Shown: positions 7,147-13,970, numbered from the stretch's first letter. The stretch is 17,037 nucleotides of DNA from UBA6054 sp964522095 (GCA_964522095.1 CAZFSO010000049.1:1-17037), one strand, 5' to 3'. The notes: generated by a model from the sequence alone, not told the origin. Made by a program: numbers and translations.

Positions 7147-8430
7147 TCATCCTACCGGGCCTGCGCCCGGATCTCGCCCGAAACACGCCCAGGCGGTGGC
7201 CTCATCGATGGATTGCCCGGGTGAAACCGCTTGCTCCGGGGGCTGTGCGGCCCGGCGCCGGTCGACCGCCGCCCGGACCGAGTCGGTCGGGTCGGCCCGC
7301 ACGATGGGCACGTCCGAGCCGAAGACGACCCCCTCGCCCGGCGCCAGGCCCGAGGCGAGCAGGTCGCGGATCGGCAGCACGCGGTCGAGCCGGTCGGGCA
7401 CGGCCCGCCGGAGCGCCTCGACGTCCGCCAGCAGGTGGCAGGGCTGGAGGGAGGCGGTGACGCCGAGGCGGGCGAAGCGGGGCACGTCCGTTGGGTCGAT
7501 GAGTTCGGCGTGCTCGACGCGGAAGCCCGGCGTGCGCGGGCGGACGGCTTCGACCGCGTCAAGCACGGCCCGGACGGCCGCGTCGCCGATGGCGTGGGCC
7601 GCCAGTGGCAGGCCGAGCGCGTCGACCCGCCGCACGGCGTCGGTGATCTCGGGCGGGGTCATCATGGGCATGCCGGTCTGGAGGCCGGGCGGCGCGTCGG
7701 CGTAGGGGTCGAGCATCCAGGCGGTGCGGGAGTTGAGCGTGCCGTCGGTGAAGACCTTGCCGCCGGCGAGGGTGACGCGGTCGGTCTCCCAGTCGCGCCG
7801 GGTGGCGCAGAGGTGGTCGAGGTCGTCGAGCAGGGCGTAGAGGCGCACGCGGACCGGCAGGTCGCCCGCGCGGTCGAGGTCGGCGAGGGCGCGGCCGAGC
7901 CAGGGCTGGGCCTTCATGTCGTGGGCTTCGGCGTAGCCGAGGGCGGCGAGGTGGGCGGCGGCGGCGCGGAGCAGGCCGGGGCGCTCGTCGGGCGACGGCT
8001 CGGGCACGGCGTTCCAGAGGGCCAGCGCGGCGTGCTCGAGCAGCAGGCCGGTGGGGCGGTTGTCGGCGTCGAGGACGACGCGCCCGCGGTCGAAGGCGGC
8101 GTCGGGCGTGATGCCGGCGCGGCGGAGGGCCTCGGTGCTTGCGGCCAGGGCGTGGTAGTCGAAGCACCAGGCGCAGAGCGGCCGCCCGTCCGCGGCCCGG
8201 TCGAGTTCGGCGAGCGTGGGCCACGACGGGTCCGGCCAGGCTTCCGGGCGGGCGCCGTGGGCGAGCACCCAGGCGTCCGGCGGGAGCGTGCGGGCGTGGG
8301 CGGCCAGGCGTTCGATCGCCTCCTCGCGCGTGCGGCACGCGCTCAGGTCGGCCATGGACAGCGAGCGGCCGAGTTGGAGCAGGTGGCAGTGGCCCTCGGT
8401 CAGGCCGCCGGGGGTTGCCGGCCCGGTCAC
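7147..8430 (-). CDS. Amidohydrolase family 3 (YtcJ-like) metal-dependent hydrolase, minimal form
   Basis: A 427-aa protein related to the YtcJ/amidohydrolase_3 group of TIM-barrel hydrolases, which cleave amide or similar bonds with bound metal. Ligand candidates are in place: HxH at H14-C-H16 (TEGHCHL), K225 (GGKVFTDGTLNSRTA), H279 (AHAIGD), H307 (VEHAEL) and D373 (GSDVPI). Relatives usually have about 530-560 residues. This protein lacks the N-terminal beta-sandwich part before HxH, and its C-terminus ends about where the closing strands (GSLEPGKxADxVVL) should begin, so it is a bare barrel. The GTG start overlaps the upstream gene's TGA (GTGA), so translation is probably coupled; no Shine-Dalgarno is needed or seen. 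The substrate is unknown. Confidence 0.85.
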   Translation of the reverse strand: MTGPATPGGLTEGHCHLLQLGRSLSMADLSACRTREEAIERLAAHARTLPPDAWVLAHGARPEAWPDPSWPTLAELDRAADGRPLCAWCFDYHALAASTEALRRAGITPDAAFDRGRVVLDADNRPTGLLLEHAALALWNAVPEPSPDERPGLLRAAAAHLAALGYAEAHDMKAQPWLGRALADLDRAGDLPVRVRLYALLDDLDHLCATRRDWETDRVTLAGGKVFTDGTLNSRTAWMLDPYADAPPGLQTGMPMMTPPEITDAVRRVDALGLPLAAHAIGDAAVRAVLDAVEAVRPRTPGFRVEHAELIDPTDVPRFARLGVTASLQPCHLLADVEALRRAVPDRLDRVLPIRDLLASGLAPGEGVVFGSDVPIVRADPTDSVRAAVDRRRAAQPPEQAVSPGQSIDEATAWACFGRDPGAGPVG

Positions 8431-9047
8431 GGGGCGGCCCCGGTCGCGCCGGCGAGCAGGGCGTCGATGACGCGGGCGGCCTCGTCGGGGTCGTCGCAGG
8501 GCGCGGGCAGGTCGAGGCGGACGACGCCGAAGCGGGCGCGCACGTCGATGCCCAGGCGGTCGACGCCCACGCCGACGGGCTCCTCGGGCTCGACGCCGGC
8601 CATCAGGCGGCAGAGCGTGCGGAGCGCGTCGCGGTCGGCGTTGAGGCGCTTGCAGAGGGCCGGCTCGGCGTCGATGAGGGGGTTGGTCAGGCCGAGGCGG
8701 TCGCCCTCAACGACCTCGCCGTCGCGGAGTTTGACCGAGTCGACGGCGGCCCGTGCCCAGCGGGACGGGCGGGCGTCGGGGTGGTAGGCCATGTGGCGGT
8801 CGGTCCAGCGGTCCTCGTCGGCGGGGCGGTGGTTGACCAGGACGGTGGCGTCGGCGTCGAAGGTGTCGTCGGGCAGGCAGAGGGTCAGTTCGGCGGCGTC
8901 GAACAGGGCCGGCTCGGCGCCCAGGATCAGTTCGCCGGTGCGCCCGTCGATGACGAAGCGGCAGTCCAGGGGGGCGCCGTCCGCCATGGCGACGCAGCGG
9001 GTGTGCCTGCGGAGGGTGCGGGCGGCGTCGTCGTGGGTGTGGCTCAT
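8427..9047 (-). CDS. DUF2470-like, possible flavin/haem split-barrel protein
   Basis: A 206-aa soluble protein and the first gene of the minus-strand cluster. The C-terminal part (about 126-200) resembles the DUF2470 domain found in HugZ-type and pyridoxamine-oxidase-like proteins: LCKRLNADRDALRTLCRLMAG (family pattern HMNADHxDAL), then GVDRLGIDVRA and VRLDLPAPC. The usual histidines of HMNADH are replaced by R134 and R139. The N-terminal half (about 15-120) could be the split-barrel fold, but no cofactor motif is clear. The assignment to this family is by memory of the pattern and is tentative; the reading frame itself is well supported. It begins immediately after a promoter with no leader, and it overlaps the amidohydrolase gene by 3 nt (GTGA junction). 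Confidence 0.75.
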   Translation of the reverse strand: MSHTHDDAARTLRRHTRCVAMADGAPLDCRFVIDGRTGELILGAEPALFDAAELTLCLPDDTFDADATVLVNHRPADEDRWTDRHMAYHPDARPSRWARAAVDSVKLRDGEVVEGDRLGLTNPLIDAEPALCKRLNADRDALRTLCRLMAGVEPEEPVGVGVDRLGIDVRARFGVVRLDLPAPCDDPDEAARVIDALLAGATGAAP

Positions 9048-9052
9048 GGCGG

Positions 9053-9081
9053 ATTGTGCCCGTCGGACGGGGAAAGGTCAA
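9053..9081 (-). promoter_or_regulatory. Sigma70-type promoter of the amidohydrolase/phhA cluster (leaderless)
   Basis: On the minus strand TTGACC (9081-9076) and CACAAT (9058-9053) are separated by exactly 17 bp. The -10 ends 5 nt before the ATG at 9047, so the transcript should start at the start codon. The -35 shares two bases with the T-run of the histone gene terminator. Confidence 0.65.
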
Positions 9082-9115
9082 AAAAAGAGACCGGGGTCGG
9101 ACGGTCCGACCCCGG
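9080..9115 (-). terminator. Rho-independent terminator of the histone H1-like gene
   Basis: A 10-bp perfect stem (9106-9115 with 9091-9100, loop 9101-9105), followed on the minus strand by TCTC and seven T (9086-9080). It lies 83 nt after the histone gene stop codon and directly in front of the promoter of the next gene. Confidence 0.85.
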
Positions 9116-9198
9116 CGCGTTTGCGAGTCGTGCTTCTCCGGGCCGAACGGCACGCCCGGCGGCCGGACGGCGGCCGGTGGGCCGGCGCCCGGGTGGGC

Positions 9199-9528
9199 TC
9201 ACTTGCGGACGGCGCGGCGCGCGGTCTTCTTGGCGGTCTTGCGGGCCGTGGCCTTGCGGGCGGTGGTCTTGCGCGCGGTGGTCTTGCGGGCCGCGGTCTT
9301 GCGGGTGGCCTTCTTGGTGGTCTTCTTGGCGGCCTTCTTGCCGGCGGTGCGGCGGGTGGCCTTCTTGGCGGTGCGCTTGGCGGCGGTCTTCTTGGCCGCC
9401 TTCTTCGTCGTCTTCTTGGCGGCCTTCTTGGTGGTCTTCTTGGCGGCCTTCTTGCGCGTGGCCTTTTTGGCGGTCTTCTTCGCGGCCGTCTTGCGGGTCG
9501 CCTTCTTGCGGGTGGCTTTCTTCGCCAT
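9199..9528 (-). CDS. Histone H1-like lysine/alanine-rich DNA-binding protein
   Basis: A 109-aa, extremely basic protein made almost only of Lys, Arg, Ala and Thr, with single residues of Met, Gly and Val. It resembles the C-terminal tail of histone H1 and the bacterial H1-like proteins (for example the Hc proteins of chlamydiae), which bind DNA or RNA without sequence specificity and compact the nucleoid. The centre repeats KKAAKKTT three times; the C-terminal third repeats KTTAR-type pentads. There is no globular domain. The ATG at 9528 follows a GAGGAG Shine-Dalgarno (9538-9543); the longer frame from 9606 was rejected because the promoter lies inside it. The gene has its own promoter and terminator and is monocistronic. 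Confidence 0.9.
   Translation of the reverse strand: MAKKATRKKATRKTAAKKTAKKATRKKAAKKTTKKAAKKTTKKAAKKTAAKRTAKKATRRTAGKKAAKKTTKKATRKTAARKTTARKTTARKATARKTAKKTARRAVRK
9386..9454 (-). repeat. 24-bp tandem repeats inside the histone gene
   Basis: Three copies of a 21-nt core begin at 9386, 9410 and 9434. The last two are identical and the first has two differences. They encode the KKAAKKTT octads. Such repeats allow length change by slippage or recombination. Confidence 0.85.
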
Positions 9529-9588
9529 GGCTTGAACTCCTCGTTCGGTTTGGATCCGACCCACTCGGTCGGGCTCGCTCTGCGAGCA

Positions 9589-9617
9589 AAGTTTCGTCAA
9601 TCGCAAACGCTTGTCAA
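9589..9617 (-). promoter_or_regulatory. Promoter and leader of the histone H1-like gene
   Basis: On the minus strand TTGACA (9617-9612, perfect -35) and AAACTT (9594-9589) are 17 bp apart. The start site would be near 9582, giving a leader of about 54 nt. Two hairpins fill the leader: 9573-9578 with 9582-9587, and 9556-9561 with 9567-9572. A 9-bp direct repeat GTCAATCGC (+ strand, 9596-9604 and 9613-9621) covers the -35 and the spacer. Confidence 0.6.
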
Positions 9618-9621
9618 TCGC

Positions 9622-10076
9622 GTCAGGTCACTCATCGTCGCGCCGGACGCACCTTCTTGAGCAAAGTGCGCGGTCCTTGCGCACCCGTGTGTCGGCAACA
9701 TACACCAACTCCTCGCCCTTTGCACAACAGCGCCGGCCAACTTTTCTTCGCGCGCGCGGTCCGCGGGACGCCGCGCGAGCGCGGTGCGCGCGGCGAGACG
9801 CGTCGTGTGCGCGGGTGCGCGCACGGCCTCGGACGCGGCGCGCGCACGCCGTCGGCGCGTCGGCACGCGCGTGCGGACGCCGGCGCGCGTGCGCGGCTCT
9901 GGCCGGACGCGCGCCGCGCGAGCGATGTGCGACGATCGGCGGCTTCCCGGCGATCGCGCGGTGCGCACGGCGCACGATGGCGACACGATCGCGGACGAAC
10001 GGTGCGCGTTCGTGGCGAGTTCGCCGAGTTCTCGTCAGCCCGGAACGCGCCGCGCGGGGCGCAGGCCGCGCCTGCG
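9622..10076. other. CpG-dense intergenic region, no supported gene
   Basis: About 455 nt between the divergent histone and M16 genes. From 9749 to about 9920 the DNA is dominated by alternating C and G (for example CGCGCGCGCG at 9749-9758). All six frames are open for long distances, but only because stop codons are rare in such DNA; the translations are Arg/Ala-rich without domain signs. The less biased part (9655-9725) can fold as a three-way junction on the plus strand. No gene, tRNA or DnaA-box cluster was seen. Confidence 0.5.
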
Positions 10077-10082
10077 TAGACT
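10077..10082 (+). promoter_or_regulatory. Candidate -10 box of the M16 gene (leaderless)
   Basis: TAGACT ends 6 nt before the ATG at 10089. No Shine-Dalgarno and no recognisable -35 are present. Confidence 0.45.
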
Positions 10083-10088
10083 GCCCGC

Positions 10089-11348
10089 ATGGCCAACCAC
10101 AGCGCATCGACCGGGCCCGGAACCGTCCCCAGCGGCGCGATCGCGCTGTCGTGCGGCATGCCCCTGGCGTGCGAGCGCGTCGACGGGGCGCGGTCCGTGT
10201 CGGTGTGCTGGTCGCTGCCCGCGGGCGCGGCGCACGACCCGGAAAATCTTTGTGGAATTTCCGCGCTGGCCAGCGAACTGATCCTCCGCGGCGCCGGCGG
10301 GATGGACTCGCGGGCGATGGCCGACGCCTTCGACCGCGCCGGCGCGCTGCGGTCGGCGGAGTGCTCGACCCGGCGCATGACGGTGGCGGCGACCACCACC
10401 GGCGACCGCCTGGACGACACGCTCGCGCTGCTGGCCGAGATGGTGCGTCGTCCGCGGTTCGAGGAGGCCTCGCTGGAGCCGGCGCGTGCGCTGGCGTTGC
10501 AGTCGCTCGAGTCGCTCAAGGACGACCCGCAGGAGCGGGCGGTGCTGGCCGCCCGCGAGCGTCACCTGCCCGCGCCGTTCAACCGGTCGACGTACGGCGA
10601 TGAGCCCGGGATCCGGGCGGTTTCGCGCGGTGACGTGCTCGGGTGGTGGGCGGCGCACGCCGTCCCGGTCGGCTCGGTCATGGCGATCGCGGGCGACGTG
10701 GACGCGGACCGCGCGGCCGCCCGCCTCGACGCGCTGCTCGGCGACTGGTCGGGTGCGTGCCCGGAGCCCGGGGCGTCGGGCGCGCCCCCGCGGGGCTACG
10801 GGCACGAGGCGGACGAGACGAACCAGGTGCAGGTCGTGGTCGTGCACGACGGGCCGGGCGCGGCCGACCCCGACGCGGACCTTGAACGCCTGGCGGTGTC
10901 GGTGCTCTCGGGGGGGATGTCGGGGCGGCTGTTCACCGAGGTGCGCGAGGTGCGCGGGCTGTGCTACGCCGTCCACGCGTCGTACCGGGCCGACCGTGAC
11001 CGCGGCGTGGTGTCCAGTTACGTCGGCACGACGCCGGAGCGGGCCGCCGAGTCGCTGACCGTCCTGCTCGACCAGCTCGACCGGATCAACTCCGGCGACG
11101 TGACGGCCGAGGAGTTCCACCGGGCCCAGATCGGCCTGCGCTCCAAACTGGTCTTCTCCGGCGAATCCACCGGGGCAAGGGCCGGGGCGGTGGCCGGCGA
11201 CCTGGTCAACCTCGGGCGGGTGCGCCGGCTGGATGAGCGCCTGGCGGCCATCGCGGCGATCACGCTGGACGACCTGAACGCCTACCTGCGCCGGCGCCGT
11301 CCGGGCGAGCCGACCATCCAGACGCTCGGGCCCAAGCCCCTGCGGTGA
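10089..11348 (+). CDS. M16 (insulinase/processing peptidase) family protein lacking the zinc motif
   Basis: A 419-aa protein with the two-domain M16B layout. The N-terminal domain keeps the family frame (WSLPAGAAHDPENLCGISALASELILRGAG, about 41-70), but the zinc motif HxxEH is replaced by A59-L-A-S-E63, so it should not bind zinc there. The C-terminal domain keeps the glycine-rich segment and SGRLFTEVREVRGLCYAV (about 275-293), with the Arg and Tyr that contact substrate in active partners. In heterodimeric M16B enzymes one subunit supplies HxxEH and the other this R/Y pair, so this is probably the second type of subunit. No partner gene is adjacent. There is no signal peptide. Start at ATG 10089, 6 nt after a -10-like box. 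The stop codon is 3 nt before an assembly gap. Confidence 0.9.
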   Translation: MANHSASTGPGTVPSGAIALSCGMPLACERVDGARSVSVCWSLPAGAAHDPENLCGISALASELILRGAGGMDSRAMADAFDRAGALRSAECSTRRMTVAATTTGDRLDDTLALLAEMVRRPRFEEASLEPARALALQSLESLKDDPQERAVLAARERHLPAPFNRSTYGDEPGIRAVSRGDVLGWWAAHAVPVGSVMAIAGDVDADRAAARLDALLGDWSGACPEPGASGAPPRGYGHEADETNQVQVVVVHDGPGAADPDADLERLAVSVLSGGMSGRLFTEVREVRGLCYAVHASYRADRDRGVVSSYVGTTPERAAESLTVLLDQLDRINSGDVTAEEFHRAQIGLRSKLVFSGESTGARAGAVAGDLVNLGRVRRLDERLAAIAAITLDDLNAYLRRRRPGEPTIQTLGPKPLR

Positions 11349-11506
11349 CCGNNNNNNNNNNNNNNNNNNNNNNNNNNNNNNNNNNNNNNNNNNNNNNNNN
11401 NNNNNNNNNNNNNNNNNNNNNNNNNNNNNNNNNNNNNNNNNNNNNNNNNNNCCGTCCGGGCGAGCCGACCATCCAGACGCTCGGGCCCAAGCCCCTGCGG
11501 TGACCG
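11297..11506 (+). other. Assembly gap (100 N, 11352-11451) with identical 55-bp flanks
   Basis: The 55 bases before the gap (11297-11351) and after it (11452-11506) are identical and cover the end of the M16 gene, including its stop codon. This is what a scaffolder leaves when two overlapping contigs are joined with a placeholder. The true sequence is probably continuous, with one copy and no gap. The second copy of the gene end is not a pseudogene. Confidence 0.85.
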
Positions 11507-11507
11507 T

Positions 11508-11539
11508 CCCGGGCGGGCGGCACGTCGCGCCCGGGTCTT
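11508..11539 (+). terminator. Possible terminator of the M16 gene
   Basis: An 8-bp perfect stem CCCGGGCG (11508-11515) with CGCCCGGG (11528-11535), a 12-nt loop and a short TCTT. The T-run is weak, so function is uncertain. Confidence 0.35.
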
Positions 11540-11587
11540 GAAGCGCCGCTCACGTGCGGAAGACGCCCGTGCGGCGGGCCGCCGTTC

Positions 11588-11593
11588 TACAGT
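11588..11593 (+). promoter_or_regulatory. Candidate -10 box of the ABC permease gene (leaderless)
   Basis: TACAGT ends 8 nt before the ATG at 11602. There is no Shine-Dalgarno. A GTG at 11554 would give a longer protein but lies upstream of this box. Confidence 0.4.
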
Positions 11594-11601
11594 TGCTGCC
11601 C

Positions 11602-13338
11602 ATGTCCGCCCGCCTGGCCCGCATCCTGACCGAGCACGCGCTGCTGCTCATCATGCTGGGCATCCTGACGGCGTTCCTCTTGTACCCGATCGGGCTGACC
11701 GTGCGGGGCGGGTTCGCGGCCGACCCCGCGACGGGCCGGGGGTTCACCCTTGACCACCTCCAACTGGTCTTCGAGGACCCGCGCCTGACGGGCGGGCTGC
11801 TCAACGCGTTCCGGATCGCGGTGGCGACGACGACGCTGTGCATCCTGATCGCGCTGCCGCTGGCGGTGCTCAGCGCCAACTACCGGTTCCCGTTCAAGCG
11901 GTCGCTCAACGCGGCGATCCTGGTGCCCTTGATCCTGCCGCCGTTCGTGGGCGCGCTGGGCCTGCGGGCGCTGCTGGGCCGGTCGGGGTCGCTCAACGCG
12001 ATGCTGGGGACGGACTTCGACCTGCTGGGGTCCAACAAGTTCTGGGGGGTGGTGATCGTGCAGGCGCTGCACCTGTACCCCATCATCTATCTCAACGCCA
12101 CGGCGTCGCTGGCCAACCTGGACCCCGCGCTGAACGAGAGCGCCGAGAACCTGGGCGCCGGCGCGTGGCGTCGGTTCTTCCGGGTCACGCTGCCGCTGAT
12201 CCGCCCGGGCCTGTTCGCCGGGGCGACGATCGTGTTCATCTGGGCGTTCACGGAACTGGGCACGCCCCTGATGTTCGACTACTACCAGGTGACCTCGGTG
12301 CAGATCTTCTCGGGCCTGAAGGAGGTCCAGAACAACGCCGAGCCGTACGCCCTGACGGTGGTGATGCTCACGGTGGCGGTGCTGTGCTACGTGCTGGGCA
12401 AGGCGGTGTTCGGTCGCCGGGGCTACGCGATGTACTCCAAGGCCTCGCGGGCGGGCGACGAGATCCGCCTGACGGGGCCGGTGGGCTGGATGGCGGCCCT
12501 GGGCTTCGCCCTGGTGACCTTCGCGGCAGTCCTGCCCCACATCGGCGTGGTGCTCACCTCTCTGGCCCAGCCCGGCTCGTGGTACCAGACGGCCCTGCCC
12601 CAAGGGTGGACCCTCTCACACTACGACCAGGCGCTGGCGACGGAGGAGTCCTTCGGCTCGATCCGCAACTCGCTGATCCTGTCCCTGTCGGCCATGGTGC
12701 TCAACATGGGCATCGGGGTCATGGTCGGCTACCTGATCGTGCGGACCCGGGTGGTGGGGCGGTCGCTGCTCGACGCGCTGTGCATGCTGCCCCTGGCGGT
12801 GCCGGGGCTGGTCATGGCCTTCGGCTACGTCGCCATGACCCTGCGATGGCCCTTCGGCCCGGGCATGTGGCTCGACGGCACGCCCTTCGACCTTGACGTG
12901 TTCGGGGCCAACCCCAACCCCTTCCCCCTGCTGATCATCGCCTACGCCATCCGGCGTCTGCCCTACATCGTCCGCTCCACGGTGGCCGGGCTGGAGCAGA
13001 CCTCGGGGGAGTTGGAGGAGGCGGCGGTCAACCTGGGGGCCAGCCGCGTGTCGGCGGTCCGCAAGGTCATCATCCCGCTGATCATGGCCAACCTGATCGC
13101 CGGCGGCTTGCTGGTGTTCAGTTTCTCCATGCTCGAGGTCTCCGACTCCTTGATCCTGGCCCAGAAGTCCGAGCACTTCCCGATCACCAAGATGATCTAC
13201 GAACTCTCCAACCGTCTCGGCGACGGCATCTTCGTGGCCAGCGCGATGGGGGCGTGGGGCATGGCCCTGCTGGCGGTCACGCTGGTCGGGGCGTCGGTGA
13301 TGATGGGCAAGAAACTCGGGTCGATCTTCCGCGTGTGA
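11602..13338 (+). CDS. Fused ABC transporter permease, iron(III)-type (FbpB-like)
   Basis: A 578-aa inner-membrane protein with two fused permease domains and about 12 transmembrane segments, the layout of FbpB/SfuB-type permeases that pass ferric iron (or, in relatives, thiamine or phosphonates) from a periplasmic binding protein into the cell. Each half carries an EAA loop for contact with the ATPase: ESAENLGAGAWRRFFRVTLP (about 179-198) and EEAAVNLGASRVSAVRKVII (about 472-491). The binding protein and ATPase are not in the window, so the substrate cannot be read from context. The GNAT gene follows after 4 nt, so the two share a transcript. The start at ATG 11602 was preferred to the upstream GTG because of the hydrophobic helix at about 10-28 and the -10 box. 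Confidence 0.92.
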   Translation: MSARLARILTEHALLLIMLGILTAFLLYPIGLTVRGGFAADPATGRGFTLDHLQLVFEDPRLTGGLLNAFRIAVATTTLCILIALPLAVLSANYRFPFKRSLNAAILVPLILPPFVGALGLRALLGRSGSLNAMLGTDFDLLGSNKFWGVVIVQALHLYPIIYLNATASLANLDPALNESAENLGAGAWRRFFRVTLPLIRPGLFAGATIVFIWAFTELGTPLMFDYYQVTSVQIFSGLKEVQNNAEPYALTVVMLTVAVLCYVLGKAVFGRRGYAMYSKASRAGDEIRLTGPVGWMAALGFALVTFAAVLPHIGVVLTSLAQPGSWYQTALPQGWTLSHYDQALATEESFGSIRNSLILSLSAMVLNMGIGVMVGYLIVRTRVVGRSLLDALCMLPLAVPGLVMAFGYVAMTLRWPFGPGMWLDGTPFDLDVFGANPNPFPLLIIAYAIRRLPYIVRSTVAGLEQTSGELEEAAVNLGASRVSAVRKVIIPLIMANLIAGGLLVFSFSMLEVSDSLILAQKSEHFPITKMIYELSNRLGDGIFVASAMGAWGMALLAVTLVGASVMMGKKLGSIFRV

Positions 13339-13342
13339 TCCC

Positions 13343-13930
13343 ATGCCGAGCGACGCCCCAGCCAGCCCGTGCGTCGCCGTCCGCCTCGCCGAAGCCCGCG
13401 ACATGGGCCCCATCGCCGGCCTGCTCAACGACCAGATCCTCCACGGCCGCGCCCACTTCGGCGTGGCGACCGAGCCCCCGGAGGTCGTCGAGGCGTTGTG
13501 GCGCGGGTACGGGGACCGCTACCCGTGGCTGGTCGCGGAGGACGAATCGGGCGCGTTCCTCGGTTTCGCCCGCGCCCACCCGTGGAAGACGCGCGAGGCC
13601 TACGACTGGACCGTCGAGAGCGCGATCTACCTCGCCACGGTGGCCCAGGGCCGCGGCGTGGGGCGCACGCTCTATTGCCGTCTCTTCGACACCCTCCGCG
13701 ACCAGGGCTTCGTCGTCGTGATCGCCGGCATGACCGTGCCCAACCTCGCGTCCGAACGCCTCCACGAGTCCACGGGCATGACCCTCGTCGGCGAGATCGC
13801 CCCCGCGGGCTACAAACTCGGCCGGTGGGCGGCGGTGCGGTACTACCAACTGGTCCTGCGTCGGTTGGGTGAGGACGAGGACCCCGGGCCCGTCAAGCCC
13901 GTGCGTGCGGTCTGGCGATGCCCGGGATGA
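13343..13930 (+). CDS. GNAT N-acetyltransferase, phosphinothricin acetyltransferase-like
   Basis: A 195-aa cytoplasmic acetyl-CoA-dependent N-acetyltransferase. The acetyl-CoA loop is Q102-G-R-G-V-G107 after the strand ESAIYLATV. The following VVVIAGMTVPNLASERLHE (124-142) and the GYKLGRWAAVRYYQ segment (156-169) are typical of the PAT/Bar and YncA-type subgroup, which acetylates phosphinothricin, methionine sulfone or similar amino acids. The real substrate is unknown. The length is slightly above the usual 170-185 because of a C-terminal extension. The gene starts 4 nt after the permease stop codon without a Shine-Dalgarno, so it depends on translational coupling, and it is followed by a terminator. 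Confidence 0.9.
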   Translation: MPSDAPASPCVAVRLAEARDMGPIAGLLNDQILHGRAHFGVATEPPEVVEALWRGYGDRYPWLVAEDESGAFLGFARAHPWKTREAYDWTVESAIYLATVAQGRGVGRTLYCRLFDTLRDQGFVVVIAGMTVPNLASERLHESTGMTLVGEIAPAGYKLGRWAAVRYYQLVLRRLGEDEDPGPVKPVRAVWRCPG

Positions 13931-13940
13931 CCCCTTCCCA

Positions 13941-13970
13941 ACGCCCACGATTTCATCGTGGGCGTTGTTT
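13941..13970 (+). terminator. Terminator after the permease-GNAT operon
   Basis: A perfect 10-bp stem ACGCCCACGA (13941-13950) with TCGTGGGCGT (13956-13965), loop TTTCA, then TGTTT. The T-run is short. It sits 10 nt after the GNAT stop codon and runs into the -10 box of pdxA. Confidence 0.7.

Noticed and set aside
8139..10079. A 646-codon plus-strand frame across the amidohydrolase, DUF2470-like and histone genes
   Set aside because: It is antisense to three coherent genes, crosses a terminator and two promoters, and shows no domain.
9628..10107. A 159-codon minus-strand gene in the CpG-dense region
   Set aside because: All frames are open there because the DNA is almost free of A and T. 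The product is Arg/Ala-rich, with no Shine-Dalgarno, no -10 box and no recognisable domain.
11452..11506. A duplicated M16 gene end or pseudogene after the gap
   Set aside because: It is a perfect 55-bp copy of the sequence before the N run, which is better explained by an unmerged contig overlap.
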